DNA of 64,000 nt from Zychaea mexicana (GCF_025766255.1 NW_026516678.1:310001-374000), one strand, 5' to 3'. Shown: positions 12,189-24,146, counted from the first letter of the stretch. Translations and numbers: made by a program. The notes: generated by a model not told the origin, from the sequence alone.

Positions 12189-12723
12189 TTACCAAGAATT
12201 GGCTTGTTCAACTTCCTCTAGTTTTTTCGCATGCTTGTTGACAAGTTCCACAATGTTGTCAATCTTTAGCTTATCCGTATCGAGTCCGAGCTTTTTGCCA
12301 TCACCTATTTGGAAGGTTTTGTTGTGAATTATATATCCTATGCCTCTGTCTTTTCTACTATAATTCCCCAATAACCCATGGAAAAAACCACACATACGGT
12401 ATACGACGTCAATGCGCGAAGGTGCCTGAGCATCGCTCAAGATAGTTGTTGTGATTTTCAATGCTGGATTCAATTTACGTGCTTCGTTGGTATTCACGCG
12501 ATTTAAAAATAATCTAATAAAAATATTTATGAAATCCACAATAAGTCTTTCGAATGTTTCTCCTGGGTGTGTTGCTACGTTGGCTATGGCCGTTGTCAAG
12601 GAAGTTTATAGAAAACGTAGCAACGATGTTGCAAATTAAAAACCTAAATTACCGTGATGCTTTGGAGGCAGTGTTGAAGGGTGACAAGGACACCTTAATG
12701 TCATTAATATGGCGCATCAACAT
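12189..12723 (-). CDS. Mitochondrial large ribosomal subunit protein mL53
   Basis: Three exons (12723-12653, 12513-12398, 12304-12189) give a 100-residue basic protein that looks like mL53 (yeast Mrpl44). The N-terminus MLMRHINDIKVSLSPFNTAS matches the family's V.V.F.PF start, followed by SRLFLNRV, then LKITTTILSDAQAPSRIDVV and the DGKKLGLDTDKLKI strand. The C-terminus IVELVNKHAKKLEEVE resembles the family's final helix. Phases close exactly across both introns. The family is diverged, so I am fairly but not fully sure. A second ATG at 12717 could also serve as the start. Confidence 0.72.
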
Positions 12724-12998
12724 GGTAGTGAGTGAGAGTGTGTGTATACACAAAGGGAAAACTGTCAAAAAATTAGGCTGTGCCTTATACTTTGTTCTGA
12801 CGTCAGCAGCCACCGAATTTTTTTTTTTAGATTCAGGCAAAAGTTAGCACTACTATATTATTATTTTTTTCTTCCAACTTTTTTTTTTTTTACATAGATT
12901 GAAAGGTAAAATTCTCAATCGACTTTTTTTTTTTCTTCAGTTAAATGTTTTAAACCAAAAAGCTTACATAAAAACCGATTGTGCCGAATAAGTTAGTC
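12724..12998. promoter_or_regulatory. Divergent promoter of mL53 and OLA1
   Basis: 275 bp between divergent starts. It has several poly-T tracts (12819-12828, 12882-12892, 12925-12934), a common feature of nucleosome-depleted fungal promoters. No specific factor site is recognised. Confidence 0.4.
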
Positions 12999-14374
12999 AT
13001 GCCACCAAAGAAGGCCGTCAAAGAAGAGAAGCTTTTGCTTGGTCGTCCCTCCAACAACTTGAAGATCGGTGTTGTCGGCCTTCCAAACGTTGGCAAGTCG
13101 ACCTTCTTCAACGCCCTGACAAACTCATCGGCTGCTGCTGAAAACTATCCTTTCTGTACCATCGGTAAGGGCTTTCTCAAATTTTTTTTTGAAAGAAAAA
13201 GTTAATGGAGAAAAGGGACTGAGCTAATGCCAACATGTCTCGGTGACGGGCAATATAGATCCGGAAGAAGCCCGTGTTGCTGTTCCCGATGCACGCTTCG
13301 ATTGGTTGGTTCAGCACTACAAGCCTGCCAAGGAGATCCCTGCTTTCGTATGTATTTCCTTGTTCCTATAATTGACATTGGGATGCTGGGATTGACAATT
13401 ACTGGAGGGACTCACGTATCGTTATCATGTAGTTGACTGTCATTGATATTGCCGGTTTGGTCAAGGGTGCTGCCAGCGGTGCTGGTCTCGGTAACGCTTT
13501 CTTGTCGCACATCAAGGCCGTCGATGCCATTTTCCACGTTGTGCGTGCCTTTGACGATCCCGATGTGACTCACGTTGAAGGTGACTTGGACCCCGTCCGT
13601 GACATTGAGATCATCCACGAAGAACTCCGTTTGAAGGACGAGGAATTCCTTGCCAAGAACGTGGCTGAATTGGGAGGCTCTGTCAAGCGTTTGGGCCATG
13701 GTGGCAATGCACAGGACAAGGCGCGCAAGGAAGAATTTGCCGTCGTTGAAAAGGTGTACAGTCACGTCAAGGAAGGCAAAGAAGTGCGTCACGGCGTTTG
13801 GACCAACAAGGAAATTGAAGTCATCAACACCTTGCACCTGATCACGGCCAAGCCTGTCATTTACTTGGCCAACTGCAGTGAAAAGGACTTTTTGCGCAAA
13901 AAGAACAAGCACTTGCCCAAGATCAAGGCCTGGATCGATGAGCACTCAAAGGGTGACTTGATGATCCCTTACTCGGGTGCCTTTGAGCAGCGCCTCTCGT
14001 TGATCGAGGACAAGGAGGAGCGTGAACAGACCATGAAGGAGTTGGGCGGTAACTCCATGTTGCCCAAGATCATTGTCGCTGGCTACAGTGCTCTGCAGCT
14101 CATCTACTACTTTACTGGTGGTCCGGATGAAGTCCGTGCTTGGACCATTCGTCGTCTCACCAAGGCTCCTCAGGCTGCTGGTGTCATTCACACTGATTTT
14201 GAGCGTGGTTTCATTATGGCCGAAGTCATGAAGTACGACGACTTGAAGGAATTCGGCAGCGAAAACCAGGTCAAGGCGAACGGCAAGTACCACCAAAAGG
14301 GCAAGGAATACGTTGTGGAGGATGGCGACATCATCTACTTCAAGTTCAACGTCACTGCTTCAAAGAAGAAATAG
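12999..14374 (+). CDS. OLA1: Obg-like ATPase OLA1 (YchF family)
   Basis: Three exons (12999-13164, 13259-13347, 13433-14374) give 398 residues, as in other OLA1 proteins. The P-loop GLPNVGKST starts near residue 28. The G3 motif is DIAGLVKGA and the G4 position reads NCSEKDF, the non-canonical NxxE form that makes YchF/OLA1 prefer ATP. A helical middle region follows, then the C-terminal TGS domain ([32 protein letters not shown]). It associates with ribosomes and acts in translation and stress responses. C-rich codon choice (AAG, GTC, CGT) marks high expression. Confidence 0.97.
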
Positions 14375-14554
14375 ACTCCTTTCTCCCTCCCTGTTTTCTT
14401 TTTGTTGCCAACCATATTTCCACAACTACTCTTTCCATCCGCGTTTGTCCATTATACATAAAAAACAATATCTCTCGCCCACCTTAAAAAGAAAGAATAG
14501 ATCCTCACAGGATGAGGTTAATACACTACGTTTTCTTTTATTATCTCTTGCAAT

Positions 14555-16334
14555 TCATGAAAGGGTATGTGGAGTTTGTTGCCGTCTTTCGTCGACATTG
14601 CTGTCGTTGTCATTATCATCATCATCATCATCACCGAGTACTTCTTTCATAACGTTGTCCTCGGTAACATACAAAGTGTTGGCACCCTGGGCTGCCATAT
14701 CAATCATCCATGGCGGCACTGGCTGTTCAATGATACCTCTCAACGACAGTTGTCTAAGACCTTCCATCACATTTCTCCCTTTGATCTTGACTTGTAATTT
14801 AATCAAATCACTGCCATCTTCTGCCGCTGCTTCTGCAATACTGGGTTCCAGCATGTCCTTCAATGAGTGGGTTATCTAATATACACAGTCCACCACCACA
14901 GCAAGAGAGAAGTTAGTAATCGTTCCTTTTTTTTTCAAAAACAATTCTTTCTCGAATATGCACTTACATGAATATTCAACTTCTCCAATCCCTGAACCAC
15001 TTTGGTGCCGAATGTTGCTCTTGTCTGACTATACCGGTTCCTGAGCACGTCGCGATTTAAAGGTACCACACGACGTCGACGTTCACGTCCTGTCACATAG
15101 GCATCATCAGCCTCTTCAGATGCTGATCTTTTTTTAAGCTGTTTCTGAAGGTCGAGCGGGTTGGTATCGAACTCGTTCTCTCGCAATTGATTGATTGGGC
15201 CTAGAGAATTGTAGTTTTTGGCAATTTCAGCGATTTTATCGACGTCGTTGGTTTCGGTATTTCTTTCCACAACTGAAGTGCCTCCAAACACAAGTGCAAC
15301 TGACTAATTTTTTTTATACAAAACGAGAACATTTTGTGAGTTTTGGGTTGTTTTTCGCGTTGTGGAAAAGCATAGTAGAGTTTTACCTGTTGAACGATTT
15401 GTCGAATTGCTGAACGGTTGGCTTTGAGCGCTGCTACATAGGGCGTGTCAGGATATCGGACGAGGTAGATCGTTTCCGATGAGCCTGGTAGTTCGTCGGA
15501 ATCGGCCGAAGCGAACAGAGCGATTCGTATCCAATCTGTCTTTTGTTCTTCATTGCGCATCACAAAGACATGCTATACTTTCCTCCCAACTGCGTTAAGT
15601 AATCGATTACTCCCGAGATACACATGATATGAACAAGAAAATAAAAAGAGAGAGAGAGAGAGAGAGTTTTCCTTACACATTTGAAATACATATTTAACCG
15701 TTCCTGTATACGGTGGCATATCATCGAGCCATTCAATGAGAGTTCAAGCTGTTCTACGTCTAAAAATACAGATCGGTTTGTTAATAATGATGACACTCAA
15801 AACAGATTGGAAATAAATTGTTATATCCATTACCTCCTTTGATCTCCCACAATCTTGAGACTAGACGAACCCTTTTATGTATCATGGCTGGTTCAAGAGT
15901 AAAAAGTTAAAAAGACATCCTGGTGGTTTTGCATGATATAAACGTTTTCAAGTAGTTCACGATATAATAAGAAAACGATACATACTTGTCAAATCCAATT
16001 GAGCGACTTGGTACATTGTTAATCCGTCTTTCTAGAATTGACAAGAGATCTTATTAGTAAGTTGATTTTTCTTCAACATTAAAAGTCGATTGTTATTTTT
16101 TACCCAATCTCTATAGATCAAATCACACAAAGCAGCTTTCTTTCGACCGTCTTCATATTGTTTATAGTCGCCCCAAGTTCGGTGTGTGCTTGGTTTAAGT
16201 TTGGGATTGTTCCACCATTCTTTGACACAAGTCAACACATCGGTGTGGTTGGAACGGGTAAAGATAGCATAAACGGATTTGCTATAGGTGAGACGGTACA
16301 GATCTTGTTTGGAGAGTGATCTGGTGTTCAACAT
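14555..16334 (-). CDS. CENP-N/Chl4 family inner kinetochore protein
   Basis: About seven exons give roughly 420 residues. The order of blocks fits CENP-N/Chl4/Mis15. There is a helical N-terminus with LTMYQVAQLDLT, which matches the family's WPDGLTLYQLAQID-type segment. A beta region follows: TDWIRIALF...ETIYLVRYPDTPYVAAL, where human CENP-N has WIRIAW...YVVYYSQTPY. Next come IRQIVQQ|SVALVFGGTSVVER and a basic linker (GRERRRRVVPLN). The C-terminal block IKLQVKIKGRNVMEGLRQL...GIIEQPVPPW mirrors LIKFSSPHLLEALKSL. A poly-Asp tail ends the protein. In other organisms it binds centromeric CENP-A nucleosomes with CENP-L as part of CCAN. All exon phases I traced agree. Divergent from STS1. Confidence 0.78.
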
Positions 16335-17030
16335 GGAGGTAAATTAGAGGGATGCGACTTTCTTGTGTGTAGAGAAAAGGGAAAAGAAAAAAAAAGAAGC
16401 GCGTTTGGTAGTAGAGCGCGAGAATTCACGCTGCACGTATGACTGGGGTTGCTTATTGCCATAAATGGGATTATTTTTTGTTTTTTCTTTTGTTTTTGAG
16501 ATACAGTAAGATGGTTGCACGCCCACCATACTGAATAAGGTTTTCAACACCTTGCGTTGTGTGTATACACATGTTTACAGCATAATATCAATCAAATCTA
16601 AGTTCTAGGACGACGATGAGATGCTATATCTTACTTCTATGCATGTACTATCAAGTGTGGGACATGCGAACAAAACTTAAAAAGAAGACTGTAGCACTGC
16701 AAAGCATGTCTAGTAAGCATAAAACTACGCAGCGATATGATTTGCTCGATCTTTCTTCATTTTGATTCGTTTCACGAAACGACTGTGCGTATGTGTGCGT
16801 GTGTGCGTGTGTGTGTATAGTACGTAAAGTAACTGCTCCCAGTGTCTCCGATTCAAAAAAGAAAAAAGTCGGCTTTCTTTTCGATTCCGTTTCTCCCTCT
16901 CTCTCTCTCTCTCTCTTTTCTCTCTCCCTCTTTTCGTTTTTTTCCTTTCGTTCATCGCATTTTGACAATAATCCTTGTCGCTTCAATCACAACCAAATCA
17001 AATTAAAAAAAAAAGAAAGAACTCACTAGC
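16335..17030. promoter_or_regulatory. Divergent promoter of CENP-N and STS1 genes
   Basis: A 696-bp interval with TG-rich (about 16790-16816) and CT-rich (about 16892-16930) tracts. The CT tract directly precedes the STS1 start, as in many fungal 5' leaders. No defined factor site is recognised. Confidence 0.4.
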
Positions 17031-18449
17031 ATGACCTCACTTTATCCACCTCACAACGGAATGATTAAAGGTAAAGCAATTCCTACTGGAAATTGTATAT
17101 ATAAATTGCCTTTTGCTTATTGTATGGTGTTGCGTATGACTTTCTTGCTAGGCCGAAAACGCCGACTTTCCGAAGACGAAGACATGGGTGATGCCTCGGC
17201 GCCATTACCAAGCTCACCCCTTCGAAATCACCATCACCGTCCTGTTCTTCATGGCAACAACAGCAACCACGACATTAACAAACGCTACAAAACCGGCATG
17301 ACGAAACAATCAGGCACTGCAGCCATGTTAGGTAAATTCCGCACATTGCTTGTGTGCGTTTGTGTTGTGTGTGCATGTACACCTGTAAAGTGTCATACTA
17401 AACTAAAAGCATGTGTTTTCAAAAGCTTCGCTGGACAAGGACAAACTCATTCATATCGTACACACGCTCTTTGACACGCACCCAGAACTACGACAAGACA
17501 TTATGAACTACATACCAGCACCCAGTGTGCATACCGCAGCAGTTGTGCTCAACAACTTGGAGAAGCGTGTGCACGACAGCTTCCCCTATAACCGCAACGG
17601 TCCCTCTAGAAATGACTATACATTCTCACGAGTACGCGGTGCCCTTGTTGAGCTGATCGTACGTATCATCCCTCCACTGTATTATGCGCAGTAGCAGCAG
17701 CAGCAGCATTAGTATGATGATTCACTGACGCATAAGAATTATTAGGACACTGCCATCCAATACGCCGATCATTTTACATCATCCACAGCATTTCCACCAC
17801 AGGCATTTGCATTCTTACACATGGCCACTAGCTTAGCACATCGGTTGCCGTTGTGGGACAGTGAAGGTAGAATAACCATTTCCTGTAGTATAATGATGAA
17901 AAAAAAAGTCCCTAAAACTCATGTAAACTAAACTCTTGCTAGAAAACAACGAACTTAAACGGGATTTGTACCGGGTTCTTGACGAGTGTTGGAAGTCAGC
18001 ATCACGGTATGCTGCATCCAAGATTCGGGAAGGAGAGTCGTATAGCCTTCAGGCGGTGAAGGAGTGGGCCAAAAAGTAAGTAGCAGTTCAAGTAGTAATA
18101 GTAGCAACCAAGACAGTGGCTTCTTTTTTCCCCTTGCAACACTACACAAGACCCCCCCCCTCCCTTCCTCTCCTCTCCTCCTACCCAGACATATGCACAA
18201 GACGACTGACTGACTGATTGATTGATTGATTGATTTGGTTATAGTTTGGCGGAGCACAATCACTATACAGGAAACCTATTCTTCACGGAAGCAGTGCAGG
18301 AGTTTTCCAAACGGCTAGGATTCTTGATCGGACTGCCGCACAACGAAGCACCACATGACGCTCCAATATGCCATCACCCTGCACAAAGTGACATTGCTCG
18401 CTTGGCTTCTCCCCCACGCGTTGTTGGCTATGCTGATGCACGGAGATAG
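17031..18449 (+). CDS. STS1: Cut8/STS1 nuclear proteasome-tethering factor
   Basis: Six exons (17031-17070, 17152-17331, 17426-17658, 17746-17866, 17943-18075, 18245-18449) give 303 residues. Cut8/Sts1 tethers the 26S proteasome to the nuclear envelope and is needed for nuclear proteolysis and mitosis. Family blocks: SLDKDKLIHIVHTLFDTHPE, LNNLEKRVHDSFPYN, RNDYTFSRVRGALVELI, and FLHMATSLAHRLPLWD. The N-terminus has a nuclear-signal-like GRKRRLSEDE and a Lys/Thr-rich segment, the part that binds the proteasome in Cut8. Intron 5 contains a tandem GATT run near 18217-18234. The first exon encodes only 13 residues. Confidence 0.93.
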
Positions 18450-18996
18450 ACTGACTTGGCTTCTTTCTTTCAACTCCACACGTTTACATCATCCGCACTA
18501 CTTTCTTTTTTCTCTCCCCCAAACGAACCAAGCCCCCCCCCCTCCCTCCCACCCAGTGCTACCCATTATCCTATTCATCCTCAGTATATCCACACACACA
18601 CACACACACTCTCTCTCTCTCTCTTTTTCTCTCTCAAGCCATATCTGCCTTCTCCCCTTTCGGTTATCCTATCTCTAAGCAACATCCACACTGCCACAAT
18701 CACCCTTTGTTCGCACACAAACGCACGTGCTCCCTTTCAACATGATCACCATCCAACAATCACAACCCATCCACTAAAGATCTCGTTTCACACACACACA
18801 CACATACTCGCTAAAAAGAACCAAACAAATGAGAATGGTTCAAGTGCTTCTTTCTCTCACTTCGTCTACAAAAGACAATTTCATCTCGCAACGACAACCA
18901 CCCCTTTGTACTTTCATGCATTACTTTCCAACAAAATAAAAAAAAAACTCTCCTTGATGATTCTTTTTTTCTTTTCCAAAACTGCTTTATTCCTCT
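18450..18996. other. Convergent 3' region, pyrimidine- and CA-rich
   Basis: The plus strand is strongly C/T and CA rich, with a poly-C run near 18531-18543, a CA run near 18591-18608 and CT runs near 18609-18625. Two long open frames here are composition artefacts (few purines, hence few stops). I see no gene. Confidence 0.5.
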
Positions 18997-20190
18997 TCAC
19001 GTCGACTCTTGTGCTACTACATCGAGTATTCGTTCCTTGACTCGACCAGCAACATTCTGTACAGCAGTTTCCATCAATGCATAGATCCCACTGAATGCCC
19101 CCAAAATACCAAATACAATGGTGACCAAAATGACAAACGCAACAAAGACGACGATGCCTCCCAGAGCAGCATCACCACTGCACGTTTTGAAATCTGCCAC
19201 GTAGCACCCGTACCACGGACCATCACCACAACAGCAACACAGCCATGCTGCTGGGGATGTTGATGGGTCACCACCGGTCATGGGTGATGATGCTGTTGCA
19301 CAGCAATACACCAGATAGATGATGCCCAGCATGGAGACACTGACCAGACCAGCGAGCAGATAGACACGGTCTAGCCACAGAATCGTTGGACCATGCCAAT
19401 CGTCAGGATCTCCATGGTCACCATCGACACCACTGCCGCCTAGTAAGTAGATATGGACCACTTTGCACACATACGCCATGCCGATCGTGAACAGCAGGAT
19501 CAGCAGAACCGTGATTGAACGTAAAAAGTAAGGATGCGATACGATAGCGGCAAACTTGGGCCGGTAGATGTTGTACCGGTAGCCGCACAGGTCGCAGGCA
19601 ACATGTGATTCCTGTCGGGGAGATAACTCACGCCACCGGTTCAGGCAGTCAACATGAATGTACATCATGCTCCCCTTACATTTACAAGGTCGTATCAATG
19701 GGTTATCTGTATTTCTTTTCGTTGTCTTTTGTTTGGCTGTTTTCTGCTGTTGTTGCTGTTGTGTTGTTGATGACATGGTTGGATGGTTTGGGTATCGTTG
19801 TTGTTCTTGTTGTTGATCGTTGTGATAGTAGTTTCCTACGAGTTGATTTTCTTCGTCGCCGTCGTCTTCTTCTTCCTCTCCTTCGCCACAAATGCGACAG
19901 GATTTGGAGAATTCATCTGAATCGTCACTGTGATTGATTGCAATCGACACAATGTCTGGCTCAGCTTCTAGTAATGCTGCTGTTTCTTCTTTACGGATGT
20001 CATTGTCATTACTGTAATGGTGGTTGTTGCTGTTGCCAGTACTATTACTACTGCTACTGCTGTTGATTGAATAAGTCCGGAAATGGTTCTTGTTGTTATC
20101 GTTGCTTATGCTACTGCTGTTGCCACCTGCCATATTCTGGATCGCTGTCGTCGTTTCGTTGTTATTTTTTAAAGGCACGGAACGCAACAA
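18997..20190 (-). CDS. RINGv (MARCH-type) membrane E3 ligase
   Basis: An intronless gene of 397 residues. A Ser/Asn-rich start leads to a C4HC3 RINGv domain: CRIC near residue 97, then CKCKGSMMYIHVDCLNRW near residue 170 and CDLCGYRY near 200. A low-complexity acidic/Gln-rich insert of about 70 residues separates the first zinc pair from the rest, where MARCH proteins have about 15. Three hydrophobic segments follow: SITVLLILLFTIGMAYVC, YLLAGLVSVSMLGIIYLVYC and GGIVVFVAFVILVTIVFGIL. A Cys cluster (WLCCCCGDGPWYGC) lies between the second and third. It likely ubiquitinates membrane cargo. Diverges from HSP104. Confidence 0.9.
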   Translation of the reverse strand: MLRSVPLKNNNETTTAIQNMAGGNSSSISNDNNKNHFRTYSINSSSSSNSTGNSNNHHYSNDNDIRKEETAALLEAEPDIVSIAINHSDDSDEFSKSCRICGEGEEEEDDGDEENQLVGNYYHNDQQQEQQRYPNHPTMSSTTQQQQQQKTAKQKTTKRNTDNPLIRPCKCKGSMMYIHVDCLNRWRELSPRQESHVACDLCGYRYNIYRPKFAAIVSHPYFLRSITVLLILLFTIGMAYVCKVVHIYLLGGSGVDGDHGDPDDWHGPTILWLDRVYLLAGLVSVSMLGIIYLVYCCATASSPMTGGDPSTSPAAWLCCCCGDGPWYGCYVADFKTCSGDAALGGIVVFVAFVILVTIVFGILGAFSGIYALMETAVQNVAGRVKERILDVVAQEST

Positions 20191-21383
20191 AAAAGAAGGG
20201 GGGGGAGGTGTAGATTGTGGTGGGGAGGGTTTTACCGTAAGGTTGTATGATGATCAATGAAATAAAAGAAGGCAGAAAGCAGGAGCTTTATAGTGGTAAA
20301 AACCAGTGAAATAGCTGGAAAGTGAGGTATAGATGCACAATTGCTCAATTCCTGTGGCACTCACAAACATAGACGTCTTCTTTTTTTGGCTCCACCACTA
20401 TTTGCCAAGTGTTCCATTCGGTTTCCTTATGCATGATAGATCGCTATTTGAAAAAACCTAGTATGTGGAACATGTATTACACCAGCCACCGTTTCCGTAA
20501 AATGCCAACGTATGACAAGGACCAAAGCCCTCCATTTACTAGCAACACAATACTGAACTTCGTCCATGTTTTTTTATTCTTATTGTGACAGCAACCCCCT
20601 ATTAAATGCAGGCACTGTATCTTATCCTCTAATGCCATCACATATTGGAAGGTGACACGGTGTGTAATCGCACTATGATTTGACATCCAAGCTGAAGATA
20701 GTATCCAGAAGTGGCATGAGTTAAGAATTGGATAGCTCTCAATGAGGCAAGATGCGTACGTACGCCGATATAAAAAGTCTATAACATTACAAACACACAG
20801 ATATTCATGCAAAATACCCCTCATCTATGGTAATTGCCTGATAGAAATGACTGAAGAGAACAATGCTGCCGTCAGGTGCTCATTGTTAATATTGCTTAGC
20901 GATAGACAGGAAATAAACCATTGTTAATATATCACCTCATATTTCGACCATTAATTACCATATCATAACGTGAAAGGACGGATTGATAAGATCCCTTGGA
21001 TACAAAGTAAAGGAGGTTAGAAAGGGATCCGTTGCAGGAAAACAACGATGATCTACAGCCATCAGTTCGATAAACCCTCGATTCCGATTTTCAGGTGGAA
21101 GATCTAAACTCCGGGCACAGGAGGATGATCATCGATCACTGGGTGCTAACTTACCAGCACTTGCTGGCATGCTGTAGAAATTGCTGGAAAAGCGGAACCA
21201 TAATTTTTCTGGCATGTTCAACCATTTTCGAGCAAAAGAGCAGCTGCATAAAACATATAAAACCGATACAAACCCCTCCCACCTTTTCCTTCTTGCTTCC
21301 CGCAACTTTTTTTTTATCTTCACTCGCTTCTAACTCCCACAAGAAACATATACACAAGCTATATATACACACACACACACACC
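20191..21383. promoter_or_regulatory. Divergent region between RINGv gene and HSP104
   Basis: A 1.2-kb interval with no convincing gene; a 115-codon minus frame at 20477-20824 has no family resemblance. The HSP104-proximal 200 bp carries the GAA/TTC array, an STRE-like CCCCT (21273-21277) and a TATAAAA box at 21256-21262, about 122 bp before the ATG. Confidence 0.55.
21177..21229 (+). promoter_or_regulatory. Candidate heat-shock element array upstream of HSP104
   Basis: GAA triplets begin at 21177 and 21187, and TTC triplets at 21207, 21217 and 21227. All five lie on the same 10-bp grid, the spacing of gapped HSF binding sites (nGAAn units skipping one). A further GAA at 21195 is off the grid. 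Position is 155-207 bp before the ATG. HSF control of HSP104 is well known in fungi; the site call here is inference from spacing. Confidence 0.45.
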
Positions 21384-24146
21384 ATGGCAGGCATGGAATT
21401 TACAGAAAAAGTCGAGAAAGCTCTCGGCATTGCACAAAGTCTCGCACGTGAATTCGGCCATATCCAAATCTATCCAGCCCATATCGCCTGTGCTCTCTTT
21501 GACGAAACCGATGGACAATCCTTATTCAAGTCAGTGATTGAAAAGGCCGGTAGCGAGCCTACAACTGTAGAGCGTGCTTACAAGAAACAGATGATCAATC
21601 TGCCCACCCAGGATCCACCGCCGGCCGAGATATCGATTGGCACGGGCACAAGCAAGTTGCTTCGGAACGCCCAGTCGCACATGAAGAAGCAAAAGGATTC
21701 GTTTATTTCGGTCGACCACGTTATTCTTGCCCTTGCCGACGACAATCAATCTTTTGAGCCCATGCAAAATGCCGGCATTACCAAACAAGCGCTCGAGAAT
21801 GCCGTTTCCCAAGTCCGTGGCAACCGACGCGTTGACAGCAAGAACGCCGAAGAAGTCTACGAAGCTCTGAGCAAGTACGCTATCGACTTGACCCAAATGG
21901 CACGCACTGGCAAACTAGATCCCGTGATTGGCCGCGATGATGAAATTCGTCGCGTCATTCGTGTACTGGCCCGCCGTACGAAAAACAACCCCGTCTTGAT
22001 TGGTGAGCCCGGTGTCGGTAAAACTGCCATTGTCGAAGGTCTCGCCCGGCGCATTGTCGAGCGCGATGTTCCACAAACGCTGCAGTGCAAGTTGTTTGCG
22101 TTGGATATGGGCGCACTCATTGCAGGTGCAAAGTACCGTGGCGAGTTTGAAGAACGACTCAAGGCAGTGCTCAAGGAGGTCAAGGAATCCGAGGACGGCG
22201 TGATTTTGTTTATCGATGAAATACACACAGTGCTGGGTGCTGGTAAGGGTGAAGGGTCCATGGATGCAGCCAATTTGCTCAAACCCATGTTGGCTCGTGG
22301 CGAGCTGCGTTGCATTGGTGCTACCACCATTACCGAATACCGCCAAATTGAAAAGGATCCAGCCGTAAGTTTTATTCTTGTTCATGCATAACAACAACAG
22401 TGAATATATCAGTGATACCCAAAATTAATCTCTTGTTTACTCTAGTTTGAACGCCGTTTTCAAAAAGTCGATGTGGGTGAACCCTCTGTCCCAGCTACTA
22501 TTTCGATTCTCCGTGGTTTGAAGGAGCGATACGAAAACTATCACGGCGTCAAGATTACCGATTCGGCTCTTGTCGCCGCCGCCCAGCTCTCCGACCGTTA
22601 TATCACCACCCGCTTTTTACCCGACAAGGCTATTGATTTGATTGATGAAGCAGCTGCCAACACCCGTGTGCAGCTTGACTCGAAACCCGAAGAGATCGAT
22701 GTGCTCGAACGCCGCCACTTCCAGCTCGAAATTGAAGCCATGGCGCTTTCCAAAGAAAAGCACAACAAGGAGTCGCAAGAACGTCTGGCCAAAGTCCGCG
22801 AAGAGATGGCCCAAGTGCAAGAAGAGCTCAAGCCGCTCAAACTCAAGTATGACATGGACAAGGGCCGATTGGACGAAATTCGTGAATTGAAGCAAAAGCT
22901 GGACGAGTTACGACGCAAGGCTCTCGAAGCACGAAACCGGTACGATTTGGACACGGCTGCAGATATCGAGTACTATGCTATTCCAGACGTTGAGCAGCGC
23001 GTCCAGACGCTGATGGAACAAAAGCAGCAGAAACTTGCCGAGATGGCAGCTAACCCGGATGCCCAACCGGCATTGAGCGAGCTTGTACGTCCTGAGCAGA
23101 TCATGGAAGTCGTGTCGCGCTGGACCGGTATTCCTGTCACCAACCTGGCCAAGAGCGAGCGTGAGAAGCTGCTACACATGGAAGCCGAGTTGCGTCGCAA
23201 GGTGGTTGGCCAAGATCCTGCCATCCGTGCTGTCAGCAATGCTATTCGTCTTACCAAGGCTGGTCTGCAGAATCCAAACAAGCCATTGGCCAGTTTCCTT
23301 TTTCTTGGTCCCACCGGCGTCGGCAAAACTTTGTTGTGCAAGACCTTGGCTGAATTCCTGTTTAATGACGAGCGTGCACTGATCCGTATCGATATGAGCG
23401 AATTGATGGAACAACACAGTGTTGCCAAGCTGATCGGTGCCCCACCAGGTTACGTCGGTCACGAAGAAGGTGGTTTATTCGAATCCGTGCGTCGCAAGCC
23501 TTACTCTGTTGTCTTGCTGGATGAACTGGAAAAAGCACACAAGGACGTTGCCAATGTGCTTTTGCAAGTACTGGACGAAGGCTTTATCCACGATTCCAAG
23601 GGTCGCAAGATCGATTTCCGCAACACCATCATTGTCATGACATCCAACTTGGGAGCCCACTTGTTGGCTGAACAGTCGGCACACGGTCAGTCACCCGAGT
23701 CGGTCATCCTGAAGGAACAGATCCAGCAAATCGTCCGCCAGCATTTCAGCCCTGAGTTTACCAACCGTATTGATGAGATTGTCATTTTCGAACGGTTGTC
23801 ACAGAACAACATTACCGATATTGTCGATGTTCGCTTGGAGGAGGTTCAGGAACGACTTGATGACCGCAAAATCAAGTTGGATGTCTCGCCGGCTGCCAAG
23901 CACTGGTTGGCCGAAAATGGTTATGAACCCGTCTTTGGTGCTCGCCCGTTGAACCGTGTGATCCAACAACGCTTGTTGAACCCACTTGCTCGACTTATCA
24001 TTGATGGTGGCGTTCGTCCAGGCGAGACAGCTCATGTGGATGTCGTAAGTGAAGGTTCTATCGATGTCAGGCGCAACCATGAAAGCCAAAGCGATTTTGA
24101 AATTGAGGAACCGATGGATCAAGATGATGAAATGAGCGACGAGTAA
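21384..24146 (+). CDS. HSP104: Hsp104/ClpB disaggregase
   Basis: Two exons (21384-22364, 22446-24146) give 892 residues. Hsp104 is a hexameric AAA+ unfoldase that rescues aggregated protein with Hsp70/40 and maintains prions in yeast. The Clp N-domain repeats occupy residues 1-150. NBD1 has Walker A GEPGVGKT at about 207 and Walker B ILFIDEIH. The coiled-coil M domain (about 410-530) is rich in E/K/Q. NBD2 has Walker A GPTGVGKT at about 615, Walker B LLDELEK and sensor motifs (GARPLNR). The C-terminus is acidic ([13 protein letters not shown]), as in Hsp104 rather than mitochondrial Hsp78, and no targeting peptide is present. The single intron falls between ...EKDPA and FERRFQ. Confidence 0.98.

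Noticed and set aside
18355..19040. Long plus-strand open frames (107 and 194 codons)
   Set aside because: The strand is nearly free of purine-rich stop codons because of C/T and CA runs. The translations are His/Thr/Ser/Leu low complexity, and the frames overlap two real gene ends.
20477..20824. 115-codon minus frame upstream of HSP104
   Set aside because: No family resemblance, codon bias or leader features; it lies in a divergent promoter.
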